Source of the DNA: Hemibagrus wyckioides
Taxonomy: Eukaryota > Chordata > Actinopteri > Siluriformes > Bagridae
Assembly: GCF_019097595.1 (NCBI RefSeq)
Contig: NC_080710.1
Location: 10,532,780 to 10,596,779 of the forward strand
Direction of reading: 5' to 3'
DNA length: 64,000 nucleotides
Both the position numbers and the translations under genes were made by a program. The notes beneath the pieces are model-generated. The model saw only the letters and a program-made list of their open reading frames with translations. It ran no database searches and was not told the DNA's origin. Within the stretch, counting starts at the first letter, position 1. The number at the start of each line of letters is the position of its first letter. Shown here in pieces: positions 1 through 27,124 of the stretch.

Positions 1-1616
1 GAGGGGAGAAGTGGAGGGAGGAGCTTGGCTTTGCGAATGGTTGTAGAGGCGGAGCCATCTGCAATGGCTTGGGCAGAACAGAACTGGAGACGGAGCATGG
101 CAGAAGTAGAGCCAGGTAGGGACTGGGTGCTTTGAAGAAGAGTAGTTCGGGGTGGAGCTGTAGGTTTGGGCTGAGACTGCTGCTCTCGAAGAGCCTGTGG
201 GAGAAAATGGACAAAAAAATTCAGAACTGCATAACACCCAGTCTACAATGAAATAAAAGTAACTAGATCTGAGTTACAACCTTGAAGATACTCGTCATGG
301 GGCTTCCTCACAATAGGAATCCCCTCAGATAGTGTCAAAATACCTTTACGGCATCTTAATATCTAATATACATATATATTACCAGCTCATTACAGTAATA
401 TATACAGTATTAGGCAATATTAATTGATCACTAGGTACCTGAGCTAACGTTAGGATCTCTCCAGCTCGCTGTTCATCTAGCACCAGATTTTGCACTTTGG
501 CCACAGGGGTGACTGAACCATCTGGCTGTAGAACATAATCCTGGAACAAAAAATATAATAATATACATCACAGTAGGATATTTTACATTGCAAATAATGT
601 GTATATTGACACTATATCTACATGATAAACCATATCCATTGCCATTACTTCTAAAGTAACATGGTGCAGGAGTGTTTATTAATCCTACTCCTGTCTACTT
701 CTGGCAGAATTCGCCATATCAATACAAATCCCACCACTACTGTGGTCATTATTATTTTTTATTTGCGACTGCTCGAATTTGCTGGTTCTAGTTCCCAAGA
801 TATGAACAAATGAGTCATTAAAATCACAGTGACCCTGACCAGAATAAAACCTCCTGTGGCGTTTTTGTTGACCTGCAGGATCACAGTCTCAATACTCACC
901 TCTAAAGTGGCCCATGTGTTGCATCTTAATAAAAGGTCAACTTATTGCGTTTGGAACACGTCAATTACAACGAAATAAAATCGAACACTTTTAGCTGAGA
1001 GATACTTCTGCGACGTGTGGTACGCTTCCTGTCAGAGCATAGGATGGCGATTTTCTTCTATTTAAACAGCAGCTACATGTGTATACTCACAGTGTCAGCC
1101 ATGTCACTGTGTGTGCTGATCTTGTGCGTCTGCCTATGAGCCATCCACGACTCAGCCGTGTCGAAGAGAGCCAGACACTCCAGACACTGGTAGTGGATCG
1201 GAACTGCTGCAACTGCAGCGTCGGTTTCTGCCACCTCACAAAGCTCTGTCAGGTAATGACATACATATGTATCCATGTACACCAAAAATCATACCTGTAA
1301 TGGTTACTCTATAACGAATACACATGAACAAGGATCGCTCATACGCACCATGTTCAGCATCCAGGCCTGCCTCCCTCATGTGCAGCTCTTGATGGAGCAG
1401 CAGTTCCTCCGAGTTTCTGAGAAGAGCACCACATTCCAGACACTGGTAATGACTATCCCTGGTGTCCTCATTGCTGGAGATGGCCACCAGGTCTTCTACT
1501 TCTGCACCGGTGTGCACTTGCTGGTGTATCAGCACCTCCTCCAGAGTATTGAAGAGCTGCTGGCACTCGCTGCACATGTACTGATGCTCCACATACTCTT
1601 CCTGCGGCTCACTCAT
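1..1616 (-). CDS. znf574: C2H2 zinc-finger protein of ZNF574 type, 5' part only
   Basis: Partial gene; it continues past the left edge. I see four coding exons on the minus strand: 1616-1349, 1245-1091, 540-439 and 194 to beyond 1. All junctions have GT-AG signals and compatible phases, and about 239 residues are covered. The start ATG at 1616 opens with MSEPQEEYVEHQYMCSEC. Finger 1 uses C15, C18, H31, H35; finger 2 uses C59, C62, H75, H79; finger 3 uses C110, C113, H126, H130, spelled IHYQCLECLALF. These three spaced N-terminal fingers, each with a LEEVL- or SEELL-like helix, match the start of vertebrate ZNF574, and ZNF526 less closely. Exons 3 and 4 encode a fingerless linker rich in Q, P and T. 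The protein is probably a nuclear DNA-binding regulator; its targets are unknown. As I recall, mammalian ZNF574 has few coding introns, so the split structure is notable. ZNF526 is the alternative name. Confidence 0.78.
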
Positions 1617-1807
1617 GATCAGCGCTGGTTATTGTACTAATGTCTCTTTGTCTGTACCTCTGTCTTGGGACAGGTGTCCGTGCTCTGGTTACTTAAACAA
1701 GGAAGTGACTCCTGGTTAGTTTCACAGAAGAACTCAAGACGTCATAGAGGGATCTTTAGAGCGTTGATATCTGAGACGGCTCCACAGCAACATGATGACT
1801 GGGCAAT
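1617..1807 (-). other. 5' UTR segment of the znf574-like gene
   Basis: On the minus strand a polypyrimidine-like tract ending in TTTCAG precedes position 1807. From there a non-coding stretch leads into the ATG at 1616. I read it as the untranslated front of the first coding exon, with at least one further upstream non-coding exon. No transcript was available to confirm this. Confidence 0.45.
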
Positions 1808-1809
1808 CT

Positions 1810-3250
1810 GAAACAAACAAATATACACGAGATCTATTATTATTAATAATTATCTAGCCTGTGTGGAGCAAAGCAAAGGGGGGGAAAAAAAACAATTGTG
1901 GTGGTTTTGAATAATTGGTAAATATTTCATTTAAATTAATCTGTTTTGTTTCACATTTCTCTACTTGATGAACCTCTCAAATTCATTGTGCTGTATCATC
2001 ACTGTGTAGTGGTACTGGATGGAGGTAGGTAGGGACCACACAGAGTATGGGGATAAATCTGGCCCAAAATGCTGCACTGGATTTGACATTTTCTGACTTG
2101 AACATTGATATTTTATCATGTGATCTTGACTGATGGAAGGCAAATCATGTATTGAAACACAGATTAAAAAAAAAAGTCTGCAATCATCATTGAGTGTTTC
2201 ATGGAACCTGCCACCTAAATGATTTCCTCTATGGATAAGATTTATGTATCATCTGATACAACAACAAAATCACTATTAATGACCTTTGAATTATTCTTTA
2301 TAATTACGTTTAAAAAATATATATAGGTGATGGAATTCCGAGTTGACTTTTTGAGACACCATGGGTCTATTTTCCTACATGACGGACCTTAGCAGCGCTT
2401 GCTCATAGTGACGTCATGACGAATTAGCTCTTGCTTCATGTCTATCTGAAGAGAGTGATGCAGCAGCGCTTTAGTATGTATAGTACTCTCATGTTGAACA
2501 GATAAAGTGCACAGATTCATGAATTCATGCTAATACCACCTTCTTGTCACCACAATGATCATTAACAAGCCAGCCAACTCTCAGCCATAACATAAGGACG
2601 GTCATTCCTTAGTAATTGTTTAGCTGTTTAAATAACCCCCCTGTTGTGCTGATGTGGCACACAACTGCTACCAGGAATCATCAAAAAATACATCATCCAA
2701 CAAATACACACCAGAATCACTGAACACATCACAAATCTTTCAGAATAAACTTATTTCAATGTCTTTCTGGTGGAGTTTTCCTGATATTCTAATATATTAT
2801 ATTAAACTGGAGATGAGTGTATTTGTTCTTTATTTATGTCCATTGTGCATTACTACAGTTCACCATACACAGTTTTTAATTTTTAAAGCTCACAAATGTA
2901 CGTCCTGTTTTAGATCATCTTATGTGATTTGTGCATGCAGAAGACAGACAGAGTAAAGAGAACATTGGGATTTGATGCATTAGTATTGTTTTGATCAGGA
3001 CATGATCATCTGCCCTCTGATTGAAACTATCTGAGATTTGTCCAAGTGTGTGTAATCCACTCTGCATACAGTAGCCTTCTGAAGTGTCTGTATTCAGGGC
3101 TGATGTCTAAATAGCCATTTTAGGAGTGTTTATCTAGTCGATAATACACCAGGATGATCAGCCATGCATGCAGAAGAAATAATAGGCAATGATGCATTTC
3201 CTCAATCATGCGACTTCATCAACGCCTTGAGTTACCCTCAAAACAGCACT
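1810..3250. other. Intron or spacer of the znf574-like gene, no gene seen
   Basis: This is AT-rich sequence with only short chance reading frames and no recognisable protein, RNA gene or tandem array. If the untranslated first exon proposed near 3.6-3.9 kb is right, this is the first intron of the minus-strand zinc-finger gene. Confidence 0.35.
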
Positions 3251-3399
3251 AGCGCAACGCAGGAGTTTAATTAATTCGTCATGTTTGTTAACACGGCACT
3301 ATGCGCATGTCCGGCGCAGCCATGACGAACAGGAACAACGCTTACAGCGGCTTAAAGTGTTATTTAACCATATTAATTCGGTAAGCTGGGACGCGGTTT

Positions 3400-3960
3400 T
3401 GGGCCCCGCTTCCGGTCATAGTCAAGTGGTTTTGCCTCATGGCGAGCGTTTGGCGGCGCTCTCTTTAATTCTCCGGACTCTTGTCCGAGCGCCCCGCGGT
3501 GTCCGCGGCTCTGCTAAGCCGGAGCGCGGCGGTCTTTAGGCGGCGCTCTTCACTTTTCTCCGCAGGTCTGTCGCACACAGGCGAGGCCTTCTTTCCTCCC
3601 CGCGCTAAAAAAAAATCACCCTTACCTCTCTCCCTCTCTCTCTCTCTCGTGTTACCGCCTGGACAATCCCTCATGCTGCGGTCTCTCCAGGATCTGCATG
3701 GCCATTAGAGCCTCTTCGACGCGGTTTTCTGCCGAATTAAGAAACCAACACGGACAATTTGCGACCCGTGTCAAAGATTTAGGTGCTTATATAAACGCCG
3801 GGAGTGAGGCTTGTATCTTTTTTCTCTAGCCGTTGTCTTCGCAGTGTGTGCATGCTGAACCGCCCCGCGCGTCACGTGCGGCCTTTCAAAGCCGCTGATT
3901 GGACGCGGAAGCTGTCAGTCAAACGGACTTGTTTAGTGCAAACGGAACACACTGAGGTGT
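3400..3960 (-). promoter_or_regulatory. CpG-rich promoter region, probably of the znf574-like gene
   Basis: CpG dinucleotides are dense here, unlike the flanks. A CCAAT box on the minus strand (plus-strand ATTGG near 3898) lies upstream of a possible minus-strand donor, GAGAG followed by GTAAG, at 3626/3625. This fits a CpG-island promoter and untranslated first exon reading leftwards to the znf574-like gene. The long plus-strand frames through this segment are explained by its GC content. The start site is inferred, not seen. Confidence 0.4.
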
Positions 3961-4479
3961 GTTATTGAGCCGATATCATACTGCACCAACACCGTGTCTC
4001 TTACAGGTTATTCATGAATAAACATTACATTTCAAACCCTGTGTGTGGAATACACGTTTTTATACAGCTATCTAGAAATATTTTCTTATGAAAGCAATTA
4101 TGATTTTAGTGTTTAGATTAGTAATAAAGCTTAAATGTCCACATTAGAGATCGCTTCTAAAGCAGACGTGTCCCTGAGGAGTCACACATGTCTACACTTC
4201 AGTTTGATCCGACTCTGATAACTACGGAAATACATTTGAAAATATTAGACAGGGCTTAGAGGTTTTTATTCCCCATCATGGTCCTAACTGAGGAATATTT
4301 CAGAATGACAAAAAGACTGCAGTGTGCGTAGATGTTGTAGGATGCTGAATTTTTTTTTTAAAGCAGCTTGAAATTAATTTTTTCTATGCATGATAAAAAA
4401 AAATTAGAATAATTTGTCACAGTGGCCAACACCTGCAATATTTGATGTATGCAGTTTTAGCGTACAAGCAGATCCACCG

Positions 4480-4721
4480 AGGTGAACTTCATTACCCATA
4501 AGGCTATGCGTTTAGCACGTTCCTGTACGTCAGGTCGGACCACACAACCGGACAGGGGGAAGAAAGAGAAGACGGAGCTACAGCCCCGCTGATATACCAT
4601 TCAAGCAGGCTTTATTATTTTATTCTAGTTAGTGTGGTTTGAATCGACATAGCCATCAAACGCCTGGCCCTAGTTTGTCGACACACTTTCCCCCTGCCCC
4701 TGCACACTCACCGAAAAGAAA
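4480..4721 (+). promoter_or_regulatory. Putative gsk3a promoter and 5' UTR
   Basis: The sequence before the gsk3a ATG becomes CpG-containing and GC-richer from about 4480. No TATA box stands out. The ATG at 4722 sits in GAAAAGAAAATGAGC, with A at -3, a good vertebrate initiation context. The transcription start is probably within this segment, but its exact position cannot be read from sequence. Confidence 0.4.
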
Positions 4722-20157
<15,436 letters not shown>

Positions 20158-21735
20158 GCATTACCTCTGAGTTTCTTCACCGTTCTCCCTCACCTCCTTC
20201 TCCTCCTCCTCCTCCTCCTCCTGTCACCTGTCCCTCGTTCCAGCCTTTTCAAAGCTCCAGAACCCGAATCTGTTCTGCTCGGATTCCGATCCCCTTCGTT
20301 ACACATTTAGCATCCTTCAGGAGAACGTGTTTTTTGTCTGTTTTGTTCATTTCAGGTAGACTTTGTCCTTTATGAGGTTTGCAGCTGTGTGGTTTAAAGG
20401 TAAAGAATGGTTTGTTGAGGCATTTCTGACCTCTAGTGGCAGGAGGAGAAAAGCAGATTTATCTCCCCTCCCCTTTGCTGTCCGCTCCGTCTCTGCGGAG
20501 GTCCAACCTTTTTATTAAGTTTTAAACAAATACACCTCCTAGAGCCTCAACAGGTGCAGGTGTATTCTTTTATTTTAGTTTGCTCTTAAAGTGTAATAAA
20601 TTTTAGCCGGTTTTTTTTTTTTTTTCTCTCTTAAAGGAGACCATGTTCTTGATATGAGTGTGGAAGTGTTTTTATGGAGCACCGAGTATAAGTGACTGTC
20701 TTTTCTCATTGCCCAAGATTTTGTTTAGGAAAAGGACGAGTGCATGTTTTCTTTACCCTAAGTGAACGCAAGCTCGGCCACTTTTCCGTCGCTGATTGGT
20801 TAAAGTCAAAAGGGCTCCATTTAGAGCTTATCTTAAGTACCAAATCCTGTCAGAGTTAAACATGCTGGTGTAGGGTCAGACTTTTGTCTTTCACATCCCC
20901 GTGAATGTTAGTGATAGGGATGGAGAGGGCTGATCCCACAGCAGTACTGTTACTTATGGTCCTTTATAAATTTTTTTTTTTCTATTCCTCCGAGGATAAG
21001 TGTGCGGTCCTTGAGCGTATAAAAATGTAAGCACGCGCACATTTATTTTGTTCGTCGCCCCGACAATATCCTCTGCTCTTGCAAATCACACAATTCTATA
21101 GGAGTTTAGATCATACGATGATTGTGTGTGTGTGTGTGTGTGCGTGTGTTTCAGTAGAGTTAGAAAATTTAAATATTTAAATGGCTGCTGATCTGTGATG
21201 AATCTATATCATTGTAAGTATCATAGAGCCCCACACTCATGCGCACACACACACTGATGTCCCTCCACTCCCACCTGGAGCCGTCCATCTGTCCCCCTCC
21301 ATCCCCACTTCTCCCTTCTCTCACTGCTGATATGTAAATATCATGTACCTTTTACTTTTTGTTATTTTTGTTATTATTGTAATTCTGTTCTTATAACTTG
21401 ATTTTTATTTCTAGTGGAGTAGTGCTGGTTCAGGTAGTGGCCAGCTCTCTCTGTCTCCCTCTCTGTCTCTCCGTCTTTCTTTTCTTTCTTTCTTGCTCAC
21501 AGTGCTCTCATTTGTACATAGCATTTCAACTTGTCCCCTCCTCAGCCCTGCCCCGGGACGAGGGGGGGGAATGGAACAAAACTGAGTCTCGCTCTCTTCC
21601 TCTCTATCTCCTTCCCTCTGTCACTCTCTCACCCTCTCTCTCCCACAGTCCTTGTTCATGTCCTCCCTTCCTCATAAATGTTATTTCGAATATTTTATTT
21701 ATTGTATTGCAGACAGTGTTTTTTTCGTTGTTGTT

Positions 21736-21769
<34 letters not shown>

Positions 21770-22058
21770 GATCCGATGGGGTAGAGACTTGTGTGTGACC
21801 TGTCATTAGAACAACATTCATATCCTAAACTTGATATTATCTTGGAATGTGTTCAAGAATATGAACATATTGTCTGGAACATTTCTGTGAGTCTTATCAT
21901 GACAAATGTTCCGAAAGGCGCAGGCACACAGATGTGCGCAAAAGCGAGATAAACGTGGACTGCTTAGCCCGTACAGGACATCTAGTGAATGGGTTAAGTG
22001 AGGGAGAGGGAGAGAGAAACTGTTTTTGTTTGTTGGTATAAATAAGCTCATTAATAAA
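20158..22058 (+). other. Probable long 3' UTR of gsk3a
   Basis: After the TGA there is a CTC/CCT-rich stretch, then about 1.9 kb without open coding. AATAAA signals occur at 20595-20600 and 22053-22058, and alternative ends are possible. A GT repeat (21123-21144) and a T tract (about 21738-21766) lie inside. The distal end is inferred. Confidence 0.5.
20595..20600 (+). terminator. Proximal polyadenylation signal of gsk3a
   Basis: A canonical AATAAA about 440 bases after the stop codon. Use is not proven; a second canonical hexamer lies at 22053-22058. Confidence 0.4.
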
Positions 22059-22239
22059 GTGATGAAAAGTGTCTCTGCCAGTGATTCTTCTCATGCAGTG
22101 TAATTATTTACTCACACACACACCTGGAAAACCTGCACACTCATGCAGTTATCTTATGTGGCAGAATCGCAATGCAGAAAAAGCATGCAGATACAGGTCA
22201 AAAGCTTTACGTTTGTGTAAACCGTCTCTAGAGTTTACA

Positions 22240-22600
22240 CAGGATGTTGCGGAAAACAGAACACATCGAGTGAGAGAGTTCTGTGGGTGGAAACGTCTTT
22301 CTTAATAAAAGGAAAAGCAGAGGACAAAAGGGCCAGATTAGTTCAAGCTGTCAGATACACTATACAGAATACAGTAAAGAAAATAAGCACTCTTTACAAC
22401 CATGGTGAACAGAAAGGCGTTGCTACATGCACACCACCTCAAACTTTAAGGTGGATCTGCCACGGCAGCAGAAAACCTCAGATTCCACTCTTGTCAGTTG
22501 CAAACAGGAATCTGATGCTGTCATGGACACAGACTGATACAAGTATCCATGCCACCAAGTCACAAAGTTCAAGTTGCTGTCAAGAAAATAATTTATTGTA
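22240..22600. mobile_element. Fragment of a DNA transposon (family B)
   Basis: Shares words such as AACCATGGTGAACAGAAA and the AGCAGGAATCTG/CAAACAGGAATCTG type with the longer element at 48180-49487. It is truncated and has no coding capacity. The relation was found by eye, so the ends are approximate. Confidence 0.5.
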
Positions 22601-23060
22601 TTAAATTATAAAAGAATGCAGAATAGGAGCATTTTCATTAGTGGTCTCTGACCTCTGGACCTCACTCTGTCTGTGTGTGTATGAGAGAGAGAGAGCGAGA
22701 GAGAGAGAGATGTAGCACCCTTAATTACACAAAATACCTATAATTGAACTTATTAGCTAATTACCAAGCCTTTCATTATGCAATGCAAAAAAATCCAGCT
22801 GTCTGACCAGCTTCCAGTTCCTAAAACACTACCAAGCTGGAAAAACTGGTACACCATCATTGCCAGCTGGTAAAAAGGAAACTATTTCTGATTTACTGCT
22901 TCTAACACCAGCGTAGACGACGTTTAGATGGTAAAATATTAGCATTTAATAGCTGGACATTTAAATTAATATTACTCTGACCAGTGTACGATGATTACTT
23001 AAGATGAATTAATGTGTTCAGGTCACATATATTTGTTTATAAGCCAACTGAAGTTACAAT
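22601..23060. other. Spacer between gsk3a and the next gene, no gene seen
   Basis: AT-rich spacer with a GA run near 22683-22710. I recognise no coding, RNA or mobile feature here. Confidence 0.5.
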
Positions 23061-23061
23061 A

Positions 23062-23425
23062 TGTGGTAGCTTAGTGGTTAAGGTGTTGGACTACTGATTG
23101 GATGGTTGTAAGTTTTACATTTACGGCATTTAGCAGATCTAATTTTATAGAACTGAGGGTTAAGGGCCTTGCTCAGGTGCCCAGCAGGGGCAGCTTAGTG
23201 GACCGAGGATTCAAACTCACAACCTTTCGATCAGCAGGCCAACACCTTAACCACTAAGTTAACACATCCCCTCCCTTTAAAGCCCAAATCTACCAAGCTG
23301 CCAATGCTGGGCCCTTGAGCAAGGCCCTTAACCCTCAACTGCTCAGTTGTATAACAAATGTGATAAAAATATAAGTTGCTCTGGATAAGGGCATCTGCCA
23401 AATGCTGTAAACGGAATTTGTTTTT
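23062..23425 (+). repeat. Composite tRNA-derived SINE with teleost V-SINE-like tail
   Basis: Begins with a tRNA-like GGTAGCTTAGTGGTTAAGGT. The centre holds AAGGGCCTTGCTCAGG, and a second, inverted tRNA-like part (GGATTCAAACTCACAACC) follows. It ends with TGCTCTGGATAAGGGCATCT, the conserved tail word of teleost SINEs. Two SINE pieces in opposite orientation seem to be joined. Confidence 0.7.
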
Positions 23426-23749
23426 TGTTGTCATTCCTCTAGCGTGTATACACATACTGTAGTGTTTATTATCAGTGCATAGTATATTACTTCTACCAAT
23501 ATTATGTTCCATTTTATTATATTATTAATACAAGCATTATTCAATGCCAAGTTATTTATTTTTTTTAAATGCCCTACAACCACAATAAACTTTTCCATCA
23601 TAACCAGAACACTTCGCCAGTCACAGCTCAAATACTCAAAAGGGCAAAAAACACTAACAACTGCTGCCATTACAGTAAGTGCACTGTTTAATATGTATTT
23701 CTCTTTTCTGTGTTTTGTATTATAATTACAATAAAATACAGCAATGTGC

Positions 23750-24365
23750 ACGCATAACCCTTTGCAGCTATAACAGATTCAACTCTTCTAGGAAGGCTTT
23801 CCACAAGGTTTATGACTGTGTTTATGTGAATAAAGACTGTGAGCCAGTCCTTCTTGTCCAACATCAGTGCCTGACCTCACAAATGCGCTCCTAGTGAAAT
23901 GGTCAAAAATTCCCATTAACACACTCCTAAACCTTGTGGAAAGCCTTCCCAGAAGATTTGAAGCTGTTATAGCTGCAAATCCATATTACTTTCATGTGCA
24001 TGTAAAGGTAGACGTCCCAGTTTTGACCAGGCTCGCAGTCTCCGCTCTAATTCATCCTAAAGGTGTTCTATCAGGTTGAGGTCAGGACTGTCAAGTTCCT
24101 CCACACCAAACTCGCTCATCCATGTCTTTATGGACCTTGCTTTGTGCACTGGTGTGCAGTCATGTTGGAACAGGAAGGGGTCATCCCCAAACTGTTCCCA
24201 CAAAGTTAGGAGCATGAAATTGTCCAAAATGTCTTGGTATGAAGCTGAAGCATTAAGAGTTCCTAAGAGTACTGGAACTAAGGGGTCAAGCCCAACCCCT
24301 GAAAAACAACACCTGAATTCAATGATTTGGAGGAGTGTCCCAAAACCTTTGGCAATATAGTGTAT
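23750..24365. mobile_element. Rearranged relic of a Tc1 transposon related to the intact copy
   Basis: Three pieces match the intact element at 42871-44118. 23757-23820 is the 3' end of the transposase in minus orientation. 23840-23985 is the same end in plus orientation. 24020-24362 is the catalytic half and terminal repeat in minus orientation, ending GGCAATATAGTGTA. Open frames are broken. The copy is scrambled by inversion or nested insertion. Confidence 0.75.
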
Positions 24366-24699
24366 TTAGTAAATCTGCTGACAAATAACTCCTAAAATAA
24401 GACCATGAATGTTGGTTAACTAATGATGAATAAACAAAACTAATTGCTGACATTATGCTTAGCCCCTAAATGAAATCTAGCCGTCAGATTAATGAAGACT
24501 GAAATGAAGGTGAAATGAGACTGGAAGGAGTAAAAAAAAAAAGTACAAATCGTGTTCTGTATTAAAAGTCTAGTAAAGAAATACAGTTAAATACTATTTT
24601 CTATCATCTTTTTATTTGCCAAAACATATTTATTACCTGTGAAACTAAAAAAGAACAGTTGTATTACTGTATATTTACACTGTGGGTCTATAGACTAGG
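24366..24699. other. Spacer upstream of the second zinc-finger gene
   Basis: AT-rich sequence with an A tract near 24530-24542. Nothing recognisable is seen. Confidence 0.5.
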
Positions 24700-25270
24700 A
24701 TAGAGTCCACTCTCTCAGTGACTCGCGCTAACGGACAAGTTTCTGTAAGAGCGATCTTATTGGTGGAATCGAACTGTTCTCTTGACCAATCACGTAGCGG
24801 GTTGTTGAAACGTTCCTAATATCATTTCAGGTCCAAAGCAGTAAGGCTGTATTCGGTGAGTTTTTCTATTTTCTACAGTTAAAACAGCACTTTAGGTGAA
24901 TATCGCACTTATATATCTGTTCTAGTGTTTAAGCACTACTTAAGGTTGTTGGAGTTTCTACTGGGGGAGACATCCGCCGTCTGCGCTCGCGGGAGCGCCA
25001 TTATTACCACCGAAGAAGCGGGCGCCGTCCTTCTTCGGCGCTTCTTCAGTCTCCGTGTTGTTGTTAAGTGTTTAAACAGCGACTCAGCACACACTGCCTC
25101 TGCCTTCAGCCCAAAGCCCTTATTATAAATGCTGACGGAACAGAAACATGACCGGTTCATGCGGTTGTTTTCCGACCAGCTCTTCAAGTCAATGACATTT
25201 CAAAATGCTAACTAGCGGCTCCGCGTTAGCTGTATTGCTAATGTTTGCACCAAGCTAGCATGCTTATTTT
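24700..25270 (+). promoter_or_regulatory. CpG-rich promoter region of the second zinc-finger gene
   Basis: CpG density rises between about 24720 and 25060. Two CCAAT-type boxes lie in opposite orientation (ATTGGTGG near 24759 and CCAATCAC near 24786). A possible untranslated first exon ends at 24855 with CG followed by GTGAGT. The next ATG of the downstream gene lies in an exon whose acceptor is 3.4 kb further on, so a non-coding first exon is expected here. The start site and exon are inferred. Confidence 0.45.
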
Positions 25271-26220
25271 AGCTAGCATAGAGCGGCTAGCTAGCCCAAG
25301 GCGTTGGTTATGCTGACTGACTAGCTTGAAGTTCTAAACAGTCGCTTGCATGTTAGATGGTTTGTCACCGTTAGTGTAAAGTAGTTCGGCTCTTCTCGGG
25401 ACTGAGTGATTGGTTATTGAGCTATTATAATGTCCCAATTAACCGGAAGTCCATTTATAGCATTTCATTTTGTTCAGCACAGAATACTGGCCTTTGGGGG
25501 TTATTATTGGTCATTTTAGGCTTGTACAAAGGTTACACATGAACCTCTTCTTCTTGTTGTCTTTTTAAAGACACGTCCTCTAAAATAAAATCTCATACTT
25601 CTTTACGTCATAACAACCAAGAGAGAACAAACCAGTATAAACCTCACTGTTTCTGTGGATGTTAAGAAGTAATCAAGGTCTCAACTGGTGTTGGAGAAAA
25701 GCAGAAGTTGCTCAAAATTCTCTGATCATTGTTTATTTCCTGCATTTAGTCAAAGGTGATGCTTAACTGGTCCGTCAGGCCTTTTACAGTAAACCTTATT
25801 CTTCTCATATACGGACTATTTTATAAACAATGTGTCAGATGGCTTGATCTATTAGTTTAGTGTTCGAACTTCTTGTGTCAGACTTAACCTGAAGAGGGCA
25901 CTGTTATTGGTGTCATTGAGTACAGCCGAGTCCTGATTATAAAGATGGGTGAAAAAAATAAAGATCTGTTTCTAGATTTTAAATTTATTTTAAGTACACA
26001 AAACCCACATATTTCTACCTACAGTTATCGGTAGCTAGAAATCCCTATACATATTTTACATTTGAAAGTTTGCCCCTATGTTTTTTGCTGTTCTGTCTTC
26101 AGTGACATTCTGTTACAAGGGGATTTAATAAAGAGGCTAAATTCCCTCAATTCACATACATAGGGAAGGTTAGAGAATATACAAATGAATTGAGATAAAG
26201 TTGCTGTGTACTGTGTTGTG
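25271..26220 (+). other. 5' intron of the second zinc-finger gene, no gene seen
   Basis: Unique-looking AT-rich sequence without coding or repeat signal, apart from chance frames. Confidence 0.4.
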
Positions 26221-26350
26221 TGTGAAAATCGCAGGAGTATCTTAAAATGCTGAAACCAGCCCAATTAGCACCTACAACTATACCATGGTTAAATCCAATA
26301 AGACCCTCTTCTGATGTTTGATGTGAACATTAAGTGAAGTGCTTGATTAT
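26220..26350. mobile_element. Short fragment of DNA transposon family B
   Basis: Contains GTGTGTGAAAATCGCAGGAG and TGATGTGAACATTAAGTGAA, words shared with the copies at 44955-45240 and 49185-49487. It is heavily truncated. Confidence 0.5.
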
Positions 26351-26353
26351 ACA

Positions 26354-27124
26354 CAGATCAGCCATAACACTAAACCCACAGGAACAGATCTGACCCGTTG
26401 AGGTATAGACTCCACAAGACCTCTAAAGGTGTGCTGTTGGTATCTGGCACCTTTAAGTCCTGTTAGTTGTGAAGCACAGCCTCTTTGTATTGGACTTGTT
26501 TGCCCGGTGCGGCCCATAGACTGAGATCTGGGAAATTTGGAGAGAATTTTTGCAGTGTGGCAAGAGGCATTATCCTGCTTAAAGAGGCCTCTGCCATTAG
26601 GGAATACTGTTGCCATGAAAGGGTGCACTTGGTCTGCAACATTATTTGTCAGTGGTCAGTGGTCATGCTGCCCCATACACAGCAGTGTATTCTGACTGCT
26701 TTCTATTATAGCCAGCATTCACTTTTTTAGCAATTCATGCTACAGTAGCTCTTCCACAGCATTGGATCTGGTAGGCTAGCCTTCACTTCCCATGCAAATC
26801 AATGAGCCTTAAGCACCCATGACCCTGTTGCAAGTTCACTTGTCCTTACCTGGACCACTTTTGGCAGGTATTAACCCCTGCGTAGCAGGGCCTGACATTT
26901 TGGAGATCTTCTGACTAAGTCATCTAGCCAACACAATTTGGCTCTTGTCAGAGTTGCTCAGATTCTTACACTTGGCCATTTTTCCTGCTTCTAACACACA
27001 AATTGCAAGAACAGACTGTTCACTTGCTGCCTGATATTTCCCACCTCTTGACAGGTGCTATTATAACGAGATAATCAATGTCACTGTAACTGGCAGTGGT
27101 TTTAATGCTATGGCTGATGGGTGT
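26354..27124 (-). mobile_element. Diverged Tc1-like element related to family A
   Basis: The ends are GATCAGCCATAACACTAAAC on the left and the inverted TTTTAATGCTATGGCTGATG on the right. On the minus strand it keeps the layout of family A: a start near the CCATTTTTCCTGCTTCTAAC word, a helix-turn-helix area, then a short remnant with CAGCATGACCACTG/CTTTAAGCAGGATAATG. It is decayed and non-coding. Confidence 0.7.

Noticed and set aside
3285..3708. Overlapping plus- and minus-strand frames in the CpG-rich segment
   Set aside because: GC-rich sequence has few stop codons on any strand. The frames show no domain and lie across a probable promoter, so I treat them as shadows.
21398..21784. 128-codon frame after gsk3a
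   Set aside because: It consists of CT-rich and poly-T sequence in the probable 3' UTR, and no domain or splice support is seen.
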